A stretch of DNA of 64,000 nt, from assembly GCF_000746085.1 (NCBI RefSeq), contig NZ_KN050804.1, positions 96,829 to 160,828 of the forward strand, read 5' to 3'. Positions 1 to 8,189 of the stretch are shown here, piece after piece (the first letter of the stretch is position 1; each line of letters opens with the position of its first letter). Made by a program: the position numbers and the translations under genes. The notes beneath the pieces were generated by a model. The model searched no databases and had not been told where the DNA came from. It saw only the letters and a program-made list of their open reading frames with translations. The stretch is from Methylocapsa aurea. GTDB lineage: Bacteria; Pseudomonadota; Alphaproteobacteria; Rhizobiales; Beijerinckiaceae.

Positions 1-1130
1 GCGGCGTTGGTCACGCCTTCCTGCGCAATGCGAAAGACGGTTATGGCCACGGCGTCGGGCAATGCGCGTAAATCGCCGTTCTCCGAAAACGTAAAGCGAG
101 TCGTTGCCCCGAGTCGTCCATTCCAACCAACGACTAAATCTTTCAGGCTCTCAACCAGGCCGAGCTCATCGACGACGGCCGGGCGCAACCGCGCAAGCGT
201 ATTGCGCAATTCATTCATCATCTTCATGGCGATCCGCGACAGGCTCATGGCCTCCGGCATCAGCTCCGGGCATGCGATTTGGGCGGTCGCTCCGACGGAA
301 GCGGCGATCGCATTGATTGCCGCCAAATTTTGCCCAAACTCATCGTGAAGCTCCCGCGCCAAATGGCGGCGCTCCTCCTCCTGAGCAATAACGAGCCGGC
401 GAGCGAGTTCCGCCCGCTCGGCCATGGTCGTCTCTAGCCGTGCGGCCATGCGATTGATCACTTCGCCGATCCGTTGCAACTCTATAAGCGGAACCTGCGG
501 CAGCCGATAGGACAAGTCCCCACCAGCCAGCCGATCGATCCCCGCCAGCATGGCCACAGTCGGACGCAGAGCGCGATCAATGGCGAAATAAACGATCAGG
601 CTCAAAAGCGCGATCGCGCTGGCCGTGACCGACATGATGCGGCGCGTTTCGCTCCAAGCGCGCGCCTCGCCAAGCATCGGATCGAGCGAGAGCTCGATGG
701 TCGCTATTGGCTTGCCGCGGGTTTCGATCACGCGCCGAATTGGGCGCGTTGGCGAGAACAGCATCTGGTAAACACCTGAAAACCATTGCGGCGTGGCGGC
801 GCTGGAGGCGGCGACGCCGAGACAGCTGGCATAGACCTGCTGGCGGTCGGCGTTTTCGAAGCGAATGCAAGAACCCTCGTCGAGCAATTTATCCGCAAGG
901 AACCCCCAATCCGGAAATCGCTCGTCCTGATCAAATTCGGTTTGGAAGCGAACCGCCTGCAAATTGAGTTTGCCCGCCATCAACTCGACCTTCGCCTCCA
1001 GCCCGCGGCTCATGTCTATTCGCGTTTCCGCAATGACGAAAACCGCGGCGCCGAACGCGCAGGCGAGCGCGCCCAGCGCCACGCGAAGCATGACGGAAAC
1101 CCTCAGGTTCAGCGGATGGATTGTGCTCAT
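1..1130 (-). CDS. MoxY-like membrane sensor histidine kinase, 3' end outside window
   Basis: I read this frame directly from the minus strand. It is open from an ATG at 1130 to the window edge (376 codons). There is an N-terminal membrane helix (about residues 13-33), a periplasmic stretch of about 120 residues, a second helix (about 172-192), a HAMP-like linker (RLAGGDLSYRLP) and a HisKA_3 dimerisation/phosphoacceptor segment, EEERRHLARELHDEFGQ. The phospho-His is in ELHDE. The beginning of the ATPase domain (FRIAQEGVTNA) is at the window edge. This is the NarX/UhpB/MoxY class. The periplasmic region resembles the LapD/MoxY N-terminal type. The MxaD-like and DUF2380-like neighbours suggest MoxY, the sensor that controls methanol dehydrogenase genes in methylotrophs; this assignment is inference. 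The partner regulator would lie outside the window. Confidence 0.85.
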   Translation of the reverse strand, partial: MSTIHPLNLRVSVMLRVALGALACAFGAAVFVIAETRIDMSRGLEAKVELMAGKLNLQAVRFQTEFDQDERFPDWGFLADKLLDEGSCIRFENADRQQVYASCLGVAASSAATPQWFSGVYQMLFSPTRPIRRVIETRGKPIATIELSLDPMLGEARAWSETRRIMSVTASAIALLSLIVYFAIDRALRPTVAMLAGIDRLAGGDLSYRLPQVPLIELQRIGEVINRMAARLETTMAERAELARRLVIAQEEERRHLARELHDEFGQNLAAINAIAASVGATAQIACPELMPEAMSLSRIAMKMMNELRNTLARLRPAVVDELGLVESLKDLVVGWNGRLGATTRFTFSENGDLRALPDAVAITVFRIAQEGVTNA

Positions 1131-1325
1131 TACAAATCTCAAGCGACGCATTGTCCATAAGCATCATCTCGAGAAAGGTCGCAGCTTCCCGGCCGCCCGT
1201 AAAGCGCATGGGGTCATGCTCGGGAAATTTTCCCAACCCACGCAAGGACCGCATCCGAAGCGCTCGCGGCGGCCGAGCCCTATGCTTCAGCAATCCAATA
1301 AGCCGACTGCGCACGAGGTGACTCC

Positions 1326-1772
1326 ATGCACACGAAACAGCCCATCACGAAAAAGCTGAACGCGCCAGTCGAGAAAACTTGGGAGGCAATAAGCCGAATA
1401 GGAAGGTTGGATGTATGGTTTCCCTTTATCGCTGCGTGTTCCGTGGAAGGAAATGGAATAGGCGCCTATCGGAAAATGACGACGATCGAGGGAGGCGAGA
1501 TCACCGACATTATTCAAGAAATAGATCATAAACTGAAGCGGCTTGTCTATCTGAGAGTAAAATCGCCGTTTCCGGTAACATACTATCAAGGAACGGTCGA
1601 AGTATTTGAATCATTCGACTCGATGGCGGTTATTGCCTGGACCGTTGACTTTGAGTCTGATCCTAAGGACAGCGCCTCGCTAGCCGAACTTGTAAGGGAA
1701 GCGATAAGCGCCGGTCTCGATGGGATGGAAGGCGACCTGCGATCAGAGATCGCCTCACCCGCGAGCGGATGA
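1326..1772 (+). CDS. SRPBCC (START/PYR-like) family protein, MxaD-like
   Basis: This is a 148-residue soluble protein. It begins KQPITKKLNAPVEKTWEAIS, the usual first strand and helix of the polyketide-cyclase/MxaD branch of the SRPBCC fold, and continues with W-F-P-F (residues 30-35) and a long C-terminal helix (SLAELVREAISAGLDGM). The start is supported by GAGGTG at 1314-1319. It is divergent from the MoxY-like kinase, and an exported DUF2380-like protein gene follows. In methylotrophs MxaD is a periplasmic factor of methanol oxidation, but no signal peptide is visible here, so a cytoplasmic ligand-binding role is equally possible. The fold is fairly certain; the function is not. Confidence 0.75.
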   Translation: MHTKQPITKKLNAPVEKTWEAISRIGRLDVWFPFIAACSVEGNGIGAYRKMTTIEGGEITDIIQEIDHKLKRLVYLRVKSPFPVTYYQGTVEVFESFDSMAVIAWTVDFESDPKDSASLAELVREAISAGLDGMEGDLRSEIASPASG

Positions 1773-1885
1773 CGATGGCGCGCAGAGCGGCCAAGATTCT
1801 CAATCGCGCGCGGCGCGGCCGGCGCGACTCCAGTCCCATCCAACGTCCCGATCGACATTCCTCTCGAGCTTATCAGGAGCCAAGC

Positions 1886-2464
1886 ATGAACGTTCGAATA
1901 TTGGCGTCAGGCCGCCTCCGGCAATCGCTCATTCTTGGCGCGGCCGCGTTTCTCATGGCGCTGTTCGCGCCCGCCGCCGGACGATCCGAGCCGCGGCCGC
2001 CCATCAAACTCGCGGTCTTCGATATCGAACTCGACGACTTCTCCGCCGGCGGCCCGCTCGCAGGCGAAAGCGCGGCAGAGACGGCGATGCTGCGGCGCGC
2101 AACGGCGCTGGCGCGCGAGCGTCTTGCGCAATCGGGCCTTTTCGAGATCGTCGATGGGAGCGCTTCGGCAGATGAAATGGTCAAGTCGCATTGGCTGCGA
2201 AAGTGCAACGGATGCGAAACCGGCATAGCGCGCGATCTCGGCGCCGACATGTCGTTCATCGCCTTCTTTCGCAAGATTAGCGTGATGGAGCAATATTTGG
2301 AGTTTCGAATCCGAGACGCGCACACCGGCGCGCTCATGAATATCTCGCAGACGGATTTACGCGGCGAAACCGACGAGTCATGGAGCCGCGCCATCGTTTG
2401 GCTGATCAGATACCGGCTTGTGGAACCCGAGCTGGCGCGCCGGACTCGCGAACTGTCCCAATGA
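1886..2464 (+). CDS. Exported DUF2380/DUF3280-like protein
   Basis: The protein has 192 residues. The start is fixed by CAGGAGC at 1874-1880, eight bases ahead of ATG 1886; a longer upstream frame lacks such a site. The signal peptide spans residues 1-32 (RRQ-like basic start, hydrophobic LILGAAAFLMALFAPAAG, then SEP). The mature part starts PIKLAVFDIELDDFSAGG and contains CNGC (about residue 110), with an alpha/beta pattern of the DUF2380/DUF3280 family, a family often found beside methanol-dehydrogenase regulatory genes. It lies 113 bp downstream of the SRPBCC gene on the same strand and is probably co-transcribed. The biochemical role is unknown. Confidence 0.7.
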   Translation: MNVRILASGRLRQSLILGAAAFLMALFAPAAGRSEPRPPIKLAVFDIELDDFSAGGPLAGESAAETAMLRRATALARERLAQSGLFEIVDGSASADEMVKSHWLRKCNGCETGIARDLGADMSFIAFFRKISVMEQYLEFRIRDAHTGALMNISQTDLRGETDESWSRAIVWLIRYRLVEPELARRTRELSQ

Positions 2465-2529
2465 CAGGAAGCTGACGTCGCCTCGGAGCGGAAGCATTTG
2501 CATGCCTCTCTATCTTGCAGCGGCCCTCA

Positions 2530-2780
2530 TACCCCATAGTCGCAAAGCTTGAAGATAGGCGGCGCCGGCGGCGGTCAAAGACCGCCCAGGCTGGAAAATT
2601 GGCCAAGAGATGCGCCAGCGCCCAGATTTTGATGCCGACCAGCATATGGGGTGGCGGAGCCAGCCGCGAATCTTGCCCGGCGCGGGATTCATGCAAGCCA
2701 ATGCCACAAAAGAGAACCACATCTGCGAGAGGGCGATATGCCGCGTCCATGTCGGCGGGGCCCACACCGGGATCATCCCC
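2530..2780 (-). pseudogene. nnrU: nnrU remnant (frameshifted and internally deleted)
   Basis: Two minus-strand frames together resemble part of NnrU, an integral membrane protein linked to nitrite/NO metabolism. One frame reads WTRHIALSQMWFSFVALACM then NPAPGKIRGWLRHP. After a 2-base AT gain near 2643-2648 (CATATG) the other frame continues MLVGIKIWALAHLLAN. It then jumps to AWAVFDR near 2597, losing the about 12 residues expected between LAN and AWAVFD. There is no intact start or C-terminus. The match is to my memory of the family consensus, so an alignment is needed. Confidence 0.6.
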
Positions 2781-2846
2781 TCCGCCCGAGGCTTGGGATT
2801 GCCGACGCAGCAAGGCCGGAGCGGTCCAGCGTAGCCTCACGACCAA
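2781..2846 (-). pseudogene. parE-type toxin 5' stub
   Basis: An ATG at 2846 overlaps the stop region of the upstream antitoxin gene (2837), as in toxin-antitoxin operons. It encodes MVVRLRWTAPAL, a typical start of RelE/ParE toxins. The resemblance then ceases and the frame continues into the nnrU fossil. The toxin therefore appears truncated to about a dozen codons by a rearrangement. The segment is very short, so the call is tentative. Confidence 0.4.
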
Positions 2847-3097
2847 GGCGCGAATTTCTTCCTGATGCGCGCAACCTCATCGTCTGCAGCGAATTCGCGC
2901 CGATCGGCGGCCTCGATCCCCTCGTTGATTTTATCGAGCTGCCAGGCATTGAGCGCGACATAATCCTCGATCGCGCGGGCGACGAGCCAGTTGCGGGAAC
3001 GATCGGTTTTTTCCGCGAGGCGGTCGAGGGCCTCGATCATCGATTCGTCGAGGCGCACGGTGAAAGGTGCGGGCATGGGCGTCGCTTTTTGGCGCAA
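2837..3097 (-). CDS. Ribbon-helix-helix (CopG/ParD-like) antitoxin, orphan
   Basis: This is an 86-residue protein. FTVRLDESMIEALDRLAEKT followed by DRSRNWLVARAIEDYVALN (residues 12-50) is a standard ribbon-helix-helix DNA-binding module. The acidic tail (DKINEGIEAADRREFAADDE) is the part that normally wraps a ParE/RelE toxin. Such antitoxins autorepress their operon as dimers. The downstream toxin reading frame survives only as a stub, so this is probably a leftover half of a toxin-antitoxin pair, possibly still a repressor. A second Met (residue 8) is an alternative start. Confidence 0.85.
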   Translation of the reverse strand: MRQKATPMPAPFTVRLDESMIEALDRLAEKTDRSRNWLVARAIEDYVALNAWQLDKINEGIEAADRREFAADDEVARIRKKFAPWS

Positions 3098-3491
3098 GAG
3101 GCGGTTTGGTCCGCTTGTAGTCTAGGCGAATTTAGAGGTTGGGGGGCAAACCCGTTTGCGGGCGGACTCGACAACGCGCCGGTTTTTCTCGCCGCCTCGG
3201 CCTGGGACCTGGAAAAATGAGCAGGACGAATGGCAAGATGTCGTCTTTTCCGACATCAAGGATTATCAGAAGGCGGCGGCGTGAAGATATGTCCGGCGAA
3301 CGATCACGGGTGCTCCGATCAGCACCGGGTACGCTCAATCAGGCCCGTCCGCGTCTCGCGGAAGGCCGTGAGGCTATAAACGCCGAGAAAGACGAAACTC
3401 CCAAGATTAAGAACAAACATGCTTTTCCCCTGAGCTTTTTCCGCGCGGAGAAACGCGCCGTCGCTGGCCGGAGACAGCATAGCATGGGTTC
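3098..3491. other. Gene-poor interval with possible decayed coding fragment
   Basis: I find no convincing gene here. On the plus strand, about 3205-3283 reads GTWKNEQDEWQDVVFSDIKD then YQKAAA and a stop. This looks like the C-terminal end of a protein, but there is no start or upstream coding sequence and I do not recognise it. Together with the flanking remnants it suggests decayed mobile DNA. Confidence 0.3.
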
Positions 3492-4541
3492 ATGAAGAAG
3501 TTTGTTGGGGGATGGGGCGGACGGCCCGCCATTCGAGCAAATGATGCGGACGCGTCTTCTGGGACGACGTTTGCTGACCGGCCAAGAATATATGATAATG
3601 TTTTTATCATATACGAAATGGAGGCTGGGGTGGGCCTGAAGGAAAGCGCCTGTCAGTGGGTGCTGCAAAACATGCCGTACGACCGCAGCGACGCTTCGCT
3701 GGTCATGTATCTGAATGGGCTCGACGCCCATGGTCTCCTCGTCGTCTATCACAACTGGATGAGCCGACGGGTGAAGCCGCAACCACGGATAGTTGCCAAG
3801 TCGATAGCCTTCCAACAAAATCCCTTGACCGCGCAGCGGGCGAATGATCTCGCGCAGATCATTGACGACATTGAACAAGGACGCGATCTCACGAAATACC
3901 TGAGCCGGGACATCGTACGCGCAGTTGTGCAAGTCCCAGGGCAGTCTCCTCGACGTGATCTCGATTTGATGCTCAACGACTGGGGCGTCCACCACCTCCA
4001 TATCTCAACGCAAGTCGAAGCCGATGGATTCGTGCGCCGTGATGGGCCGCTTCTATTTGCGGCATTCAAGCCGCAAATAGCTTACGTGATCGACATCATG
4101 AAACACGGAGATTGGACTCGTGATCATGTTCTCGAAGTGCTCGCTAGCGAATGGCCGAATAAAGGCGTTATCCATGAAGTGAAGGGCGTGCTTGGCCTTA
4201 AAAACCCAATTACAGAGGAGCAGCGGGCGACGTTACGACGTAAACATTGCAATTCAGCTTTTGAATTTCGCGGCAAGGTGTTCATGCCGATCGGGTTCAT
4301 GTCAGCTGCCGGAACGACGATGGCGGCAGGGCGCGGAGCGGATCAATTGCTCGATCGGCTCAATGTTTTCGAGCAGGAGTTTATTCGGAGTCCAGAGAGG
4401 TTAAGGGCTGATTTTGAGAGACACGGCTTGGCATTCCCCGATAAGCTAGAATTTGAATTCGCAATTAGAGAGGATGGATATGGGGTTATCGAAACGAAGA
4501 CCCGCGCGTGGATCAACTTGACCGGCAATCAGCACGCATGA
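3492..4541 (+). CDS. Protein of unknown function with HHLHIS motif
   Basis: The frame has 349 codons from ATG 3492. ATG 3618 and GTG 3630 (GGAGG at 3620-3624) are alternative starts, and an AT-rich palindrome at 3589-3613 lies between. It is soluble, with no signal peptide or membrane helix. Visible blocks are a helical N-terminal part (SLVMYLNGLDAHGLLVVYHN), a middle segment (LNDWGVHHLHIS, about residues 161-172), GPLLFAAFKPQIAYVIDIM and a WP-containing helix. The closely spaced histidines could be catalytic or metal-binding, but I recognise no characterised family. Codons are visibly richer in A/T than in neighbouring genes, and the flanks carry remnants of mobile DNA, so horizontal acquisition is likely. 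Confidence 0.65.
   Translation: MKKFVGGWGGRPAIRANDADASSGTTFADRPRIYDNVFIIYEMEAGVGLKESACQWVLQNMPYDRSDASLVMYLNGLDAHGLLVVYHNWMSRRVKPQPRIVAKSIAFQQNPLTAQRANDLAQIIDDIEQGRDLTKYLSRDIVRAVVQVPGQSPRRDLDLMLNDWGVHHLHISTQVEADGFVRRDGPLLFAAFKPQIAYVIDIMKHGDWTRDHVLEVLASEWPNKGVIHEVKGVLGLKNPITEEQRATLRRKHCNSAFEFRGKVFMPIGFMSAAGTTMAAGRGADQLLDRLNVFEQEFIRSPERLRADFERHGLAFPDKLEFEFAIREDGYGVIETKTRAWINLTGNQHA
3589..3613. promoter_or_regulatory. Perfect AT-rich palindrome, possible operator
   Basis: TATATGATAA and TTATCATATA form perfect 10-bp arms around a 5-base loop (TGTTT). The palindrome lies just before two candidate starts (3618, 3630) of the unknown gene. If the gene starts there this may be a repressor site. If it starts at 3492 the palindrome is internal coding sequence. 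Confidence 0.3.
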
Positions 4542-4738
4542 TCCAACTCCTCGCCTTCACCGACCGACGCTCCTGCCCTCGCTGCCGCCGGCGAACGCGC
4601 CTCCTATCGCTTCTTTGAATTCTTCACCGCCAACATCCGCAACCCGAACACGCACCGTGCCTACGCCCGCGCCCCGCTCGATTTCTTTGATTGGTTTGAG
4701 GCCCGCGGCCTCTCCAGCCTATTCCTCACGCGGCCTTC
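4542..4738 (+). pseudogene. Tyrosine-recombinase/integrase N-terminal fragment
   Basis: An open plus-strand frame without a credible start reads AAGERASYRFFEFFTANIRN then PNTHRAYARAPLDFFDWFEA and RGLSSLFLTRP. This is the N-terminal SAM-like core-binding domain of phage-type integrases (xxTANIRNPNTxRAYxRA pattern). Similarity ends at the 3' end of asd on the other strand, and no catalytic domain (R..HxxR..Y) follows. It is probably the scar of an element that recombined beside asd. Confidence 0.65.
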
Positions 4739-5760
4739 TTCTTCGGCGCGATCAGCTTGCGGTTGATCAGCGTCTCGGCGATCTGGATCGCGTTCAGCGC
4801 CGCCCCTTTGCGCAGATTGTCGGCCACCACCCATAATACGAGGCCATTCTCGACCGTCGCGTCCTCGCGGATGCGGGAAATATAGGTCGCGTCCTCGCCC
4901 GCCGCCTCATGCGGCGTGATGTAGCCGCCGCGCTCGCGCTTATCGATCACCAAACAGCCGGGAGCCTCGCGCAGAATGTCGCGCGCCTCTTCCGCGCTGA
5001 TCGGGTTCTCGAACTCTATATTGACCGCCTCGGAATGGCCGATGAAGACCGGCACGCGCACGCAGGTGGCGGTGAGCTTGATCTTGGGATCGAGAATCTT
5101 CTTCGTCTCCGCCATCATCTTCCACTCCTCCTTCGTGTAGCCGTCCTCCATGAAGACGTCGATCTCAGGGATCACGTTGAAGGCGATGCGCTTGGGAAAA
5201 TGCTTGGTTTCGACCCCATCGGACACGAAGATCGCACGGGTCTGGGCAAAAAGCTCGTCCATCGCCTCCTTGCCGGCGCCCGACACCGACTGATAGGTCG
5301 ACACCACGACACGCAAGATCTTGGCCTTGTCGTGCAGCGGCTTGAGGGCCACCACGAGCTGCGCCGTGGAGCAATTCGGATTGGCGATGATGTTTTTCTT
5401 GGCAAAGCCTGCAATCGCGTCGGCGTTGACCTCTGGCACGATCAGGGGCACCTCGCTGTCATAGCGCCAGGCCGACGAATTATCGATGACGACGCAGCCC
5501 TGCGCGCCGATCCGCGGCGACCATTCCTTGGAGACGGCCCCGCCCGCCGACATCAGGCAGATGTCGACGCCGCTGAAGTCGAAATTTTCAAGCGCTTTGC
5601 ATTTCAAGGTCTTGTCGCCGAAGGAAACCTCCGTCCCGAGCGAGCGCGACGAAGCGACCGCCGCTATCTCATCGACCGGAAACCGGCGCTCGGCGAGAAT
5701 ATCGAGCATTTCGCGCCCAACATTGCCCGTCGCGCCGACGACGGCGACTTTGAAACCCAT
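4726..5760 (-). CDS. asd: Aspartate-semialdehyde dehydrogenase
   Basis: Asd converts L-aspartyl-4-phosphate to aspartate semialdehyde with NADPH, the branch point to lysine/diaminopimelate, threonine and methionine. The Rossmann motif VVGATGNVGREML is at the N-terminus, the catalytic Cys is in NPNCSTAQ (about residue 130), and the active-site His region is RVPVFIGHSEA. ATG 5760 (344 aa) is preferred over ATG 5772 because GGAG of the upstream codons sits nine bases before it. The C-terminus (RKLIAPKKKAA) overlaps the integrase scar by a few bases. It supplies diaminopimelate for the MurE encoded in this window. It is a single gene, divergent from the next. Confidence 0.97.
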   Translation of the reverse strand: MGFKVAVVGATGNVGREMLDILAERRFPVDEIAAVASSRSLGTEVSFGDKTLKCKALENFDFSGVDICLMSAGGAVSKEWSPRIGAQGCVVIDNSSAWRYDSEVPLIVPEVNADAIAGFAKKNIIANPNCSTAQLVVALKPLHDKAKILRVVVSTYQSVSGAGKEAMDELFAQTRAIFVSDGVETKHFPKRIAFNVIPEIDVFMEDGYTKEEWKMMAETKKILDPKIKLTATCVRVPVFIGHSEAVNIEFENPISAEEARDILREAPGCLVIDKRERGGYITPHEAAGEDATYISRIREDATVENGLVLWVVADNLRKGAALNAIQIAETLINRKLIAPKKKAA

Positions 5761-6078
5761 GTTTTTCTCCATTCGAGCGTGAATGCGCCTGCCGCAAGAC
5801 CTCGTTGCTTAAGCCAATTGTCGGCCTGCCGCAACGAAATCGCCCGCGCTCTTGCGCCGCCCCCGCCGCCATCTTGGTAAAGGCGGCGTTGACGCTAATT
5901 TCAATCGGCGGTTGGGCAGTAACGTTTCGCACAATCTTCGGGCCGCACATTGGCGCGCATAAATATGCGCTTCCTTGGCGCGGCGGGAGGATGGATGCCG
6001 ATGCGCCTTGCCTTTCAAGGCCGAAACTTTGCCGAGCGAACCAGCGCGGAGTCTCCCCTCGAGCCTGCCCGCCTCCCA

Positions 6079-6906
6079 ATGTCGCGCTCGCGGCGCTCGC
6101 GGCGCCTGCTCCGGCGCCTCTGGATGGCCGCTCTCGCCGCCTCGAGTCTCTCAGGCGCATTGGCGCTCCTCAACGCGGCCCAAAACCCCGTTTCGCCTGG
6201 CGCGGGAGCGCCCGCGACCCCGCCGGCGCCTTCGCCCGCATGGATCGAAATCCCGCGCCCCGTGGAGCTGTTCCGGCTTGAAGCGCCTGAATTAGGCAAA
6301 GAAACCCGAAGTTACGAAGCACGGCGGCGGCGGACCGGCAGCGGCCGGCAGGACATTCTGGCCTTTGGCGGCGTCAACGGCTCCGGCCCCTTCCTGCGCC
6401 TGACGCTCTACCAACTCGGCGCCGAGCGCGCCCCCGATGCGGCCTTTTACGTCGACCTCGCCCGCCGCGCCGCCGAAATCGGCCGCGCAATCACCCGCGC
6501 GGCGCAGCCTACCGCCCTGCCAACGCGCTTCGGCGGCTTCGAGGCCGCGGACCTCACCTTAATGCGGAGCGATTCTTCCCAAACCGCCTGCCTTGGTTTC
6601 CGAAGCGCCAATGGAACCGGGAAACTGCGCATCACCGGCTTTGCCTGCAACGGCGCGGACGGATCCCTCCCATTGGCCACATCGAAACCGGCGCTGGCTT
6701 GCCTTCTCGACCGGATCGAACTCGCCCCCGCCGCCGAGAACGCTGAAGTCATCGCGCTCTTCGCCGCGCGGGAGTTGAACGGCGACACCGCTTGCGCCGA
6801 GCGGGCGCCCGAGCCGACGCCTCTGCGCGGCGGCCGCTTCGACGAGGCGCAGTTCGATGCGGCCCAAGGGGCCGCATTGGGCAAGAGCGCAAGAAAAATT
6901 CGTTAA
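6079..6906 (+). CDS. Exported/membrane-anchored hypothetical protein
   Basis: The protein has 275 residues from ATG 6079; the frame is open further upstream to 5950, but that part looks non-coding. The N-terminus is very basic (SRSRRSRRLLRRLWM) followed by a hydrophobic stretch (AALAASSLSGALALLNAA), a signal anchor. A Pro/Ala-rich linker leads to a globular part with YEARRRRTGSGRQDILAFGG, LRLTLYQLGAE and three Cys (TACLGF, GFACNG, ALACLLD) that could form disulfides in the periplasm. It resembles conserved hypothetical proteins of Hyphomicrobiales; no function can be assigned. It is divergent from asd. Confidence 0.6.
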   Translation: MSRSRRSRRLLRRLWMAALAASSLSGALALLNAAQNPVSPGAGAPATPPAPSPAWIEIPRPVELFRLEAPELGKETRSYEARRRRTGSGRQDILAFGGVNGSGPFLRLTLYQLGAERAPDAAFYVDLARRAAEIGRAITRAAQPTALPTRFGGFEAADLTLMRSDSSQTACLGFRSANGTGKLRITGFACNGADGSLPLATSKPALACLLDRIELAPAAENAEVIALFAARELNGDTACAERAPEPTPLRGGRFDEAQFDAAQGAALGKSARKIR

Positions 6907-6927
6907 TTCGAAACCTCAATTCGGCTG

Positions 6928-6964
6928 AACCTAAATGCTGCACTTGCGTTGTAGCTGAGTTGCG
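6928..6964 (+). promoter_or_regulatory. Upstream motif shared with 8139-8173
   Basis: The segment contains CTTGCGTTGTAGCT. The same arrangement with CTTGCGTTATAGCT recurs upstream of the small exported protein at 8190, and about two thirds of some 36 positions agree. It may be a shared promoter or regulator site; no known box is recognised. Confidence 0.3.
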
Positions 6965-7095
6965 GCAGAGATATCGCTTGGTTGCGGAAGCCCTAAGAGG
7001 CGCATAATAAGGCAATGTCGCCTCAATGCATTCGTTCAAGCGGTCCTCGCCGCTGACGCAAGCCGCCGCCTGTTCAGGACGGCGCGCGCCCACAA

Positions 7096-7905
7096 ATGGA
7101 GCTGCCTGTGTTTTCTCGACTACTGTTTGCGGTTGCCCGGCGCCTGCCGTTCAAAATCGAAAAGCTCTATGTTCCCGCCATGGGACAGGTGATCAACCGC
7201 CCTGGCGATTCCAGCTCCGTATTTGGCGAGATTTTCGTCAGCCAGATATATCAGCCCATCGCGCCGCTGCCCCATGGAGCGACCGCCGTCGACCTCGGAA
7301 GCAATGTTGGCTATTTCACTATCTTTATAAATCAGCGGATCAAAGACGGAAAAATATTTGTATTCGAAGCCAGCCCTAAAGCATTCGCTCATCTCGAAAA
7401 CAACATCTCCCGCATTTCGCGGAAAAATGGCAATACGATAGATATCCATAATGTCGCTATTTGCGATTATTCCGGCGAAATCGACTTCATGGTCGACAAT
7501 ACCCATGATTCCAATGTCGCCGCGGCCGCCTACCGCGACATTTCAACCTTCCAAGACGCCGATCATTTCGTCTCGATCCGGATCCCCTGCGAAACGATCG
7601 GTCACTATGTTAAAGGCCGCATAGACTTTCTCAAATGCGATATTGAAGGCGCGGAATATGGCGTCCTTACAGATGAACTGCTCAATCCCGCCAAAGTAGG
7701 ACAATTTGTCGTCGAATTCCATGACATCGATGAGCATAGGAGCGAATTCGATCACATCATTGAGACATCTCTCAATCGTGGATACGCGATCTACGACAAG
7801 AAAAACGAGCCGGTCATCTCTTTCGACGACTTGCATCGGGTCCGGAAAGAGTTGGGACTCCACAGCACTATATTGAAGTTTTGTGCGAAGTCCCTGCTGA
7901 ATTAA
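7096..7905 (+). CDS. FkbM family SAM-dependent methyltransferase
   Basis: This is a 269-residue protein with a class I methyltransferase core. Motif I is AVDLGSNVGYFTIFI (about residues 64-78), the acidic end of strand 2 is KIFVFEASPKAFAHLENNI, and motif IV is KGRIDFLKCDIEGAEYGVL, the diagnostic FkbM D-IEGAE segment. FkbM enzymes O-methylate sugars or other small molecules, often on polysaccharides or lipids. There are no glycosyltransferase neighbours, so the substrate is unknown. The gene is A/T-richer than its neighbours and stands alone between intergenic repeats, suggesting transfer. Confidence 0.88.
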   Translation: MELPVFSRLLFAVARRLPFKIEKLYVPAMGQVINRPGDSSSVFGEIFVSQIYQPIAPLPHGATAVDLGSNVGYFTIFINQRIKDGKIFVFEASPKAFAHLENNISRISRKNGNTIDIHNVAICDYSGEIDFMVDNTHDSNVAAAAYRDISTFQDADHFVSIRIPCETIGHYVKGRIDFLKCDIEGAEYGVLTDELLNPAKVGQFVVEFHDIDEHRSEFDHIIETSLNRGYAIYDKKNEPVISFDDLHRVRKELGLHSTILKFCAKSLLN

Positions 7906-7910
7906 GCATC

Positions 7911-7978
7911 TAGAGCATGCTTCGACCCTTGGAATCTGAGCGATTCCTTCCCGATCAGATCATTCCATATGCTCGGGA
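7911..7978. repeat. Degenerate palindromic intergenic repeat
   Basis: The segment from CTAGAGCATGCTTCGA to GCTCGGGAAGCGCT has the theme of the AGCGCTTTCCGATC repeat family seen at 22924, 54294 and 55199 (gagcgattcc / gatcagat / ggaagcgct). It lies directly after the stop of the FkbM gene. Confidence 0.45.
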
Positions 7979-8138
7979 AGCGCTCATGATTGATGTCCAT
8001 TTGCCGTGCGCCGACAGGGGCTGGGAGGGCGGAGCGGATGCCCCAGCAGGCGCGCCGCTTCGCCCGTTTTTTGGAGCCGGCTTTCGGCGAAGAACAAAGA
8101 AAAGCCGCTAATGCGCAATTTCCCCGGATTCCGATCGA

Positions 8139-8173
8139 ACTAAAACGTTGCTCTTGCGTTATAGCTAAAATGG
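8139..8173 (+). promoter_or_regulatory. Upstream motif shared with 6928-6964
   Basis: This is the second copy of the CTTGCGTT-TAGCT motif, ending about 17 bases before ATG 8190. TATAGCTAAAAT could serve as a -10-like element, but this is not established. Confidence 0.3.
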
Positions 8174-8189
8174 CACGGGGTTTTTGAAA

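Noticed and set aside
3339..4001. Minus-strand 220-codon frame opposite the unknown gene
   Set aside because: No ribosome site or family resemblance; the plus frame shows coherent motifs (HHLHIS, GPLLFAAF).
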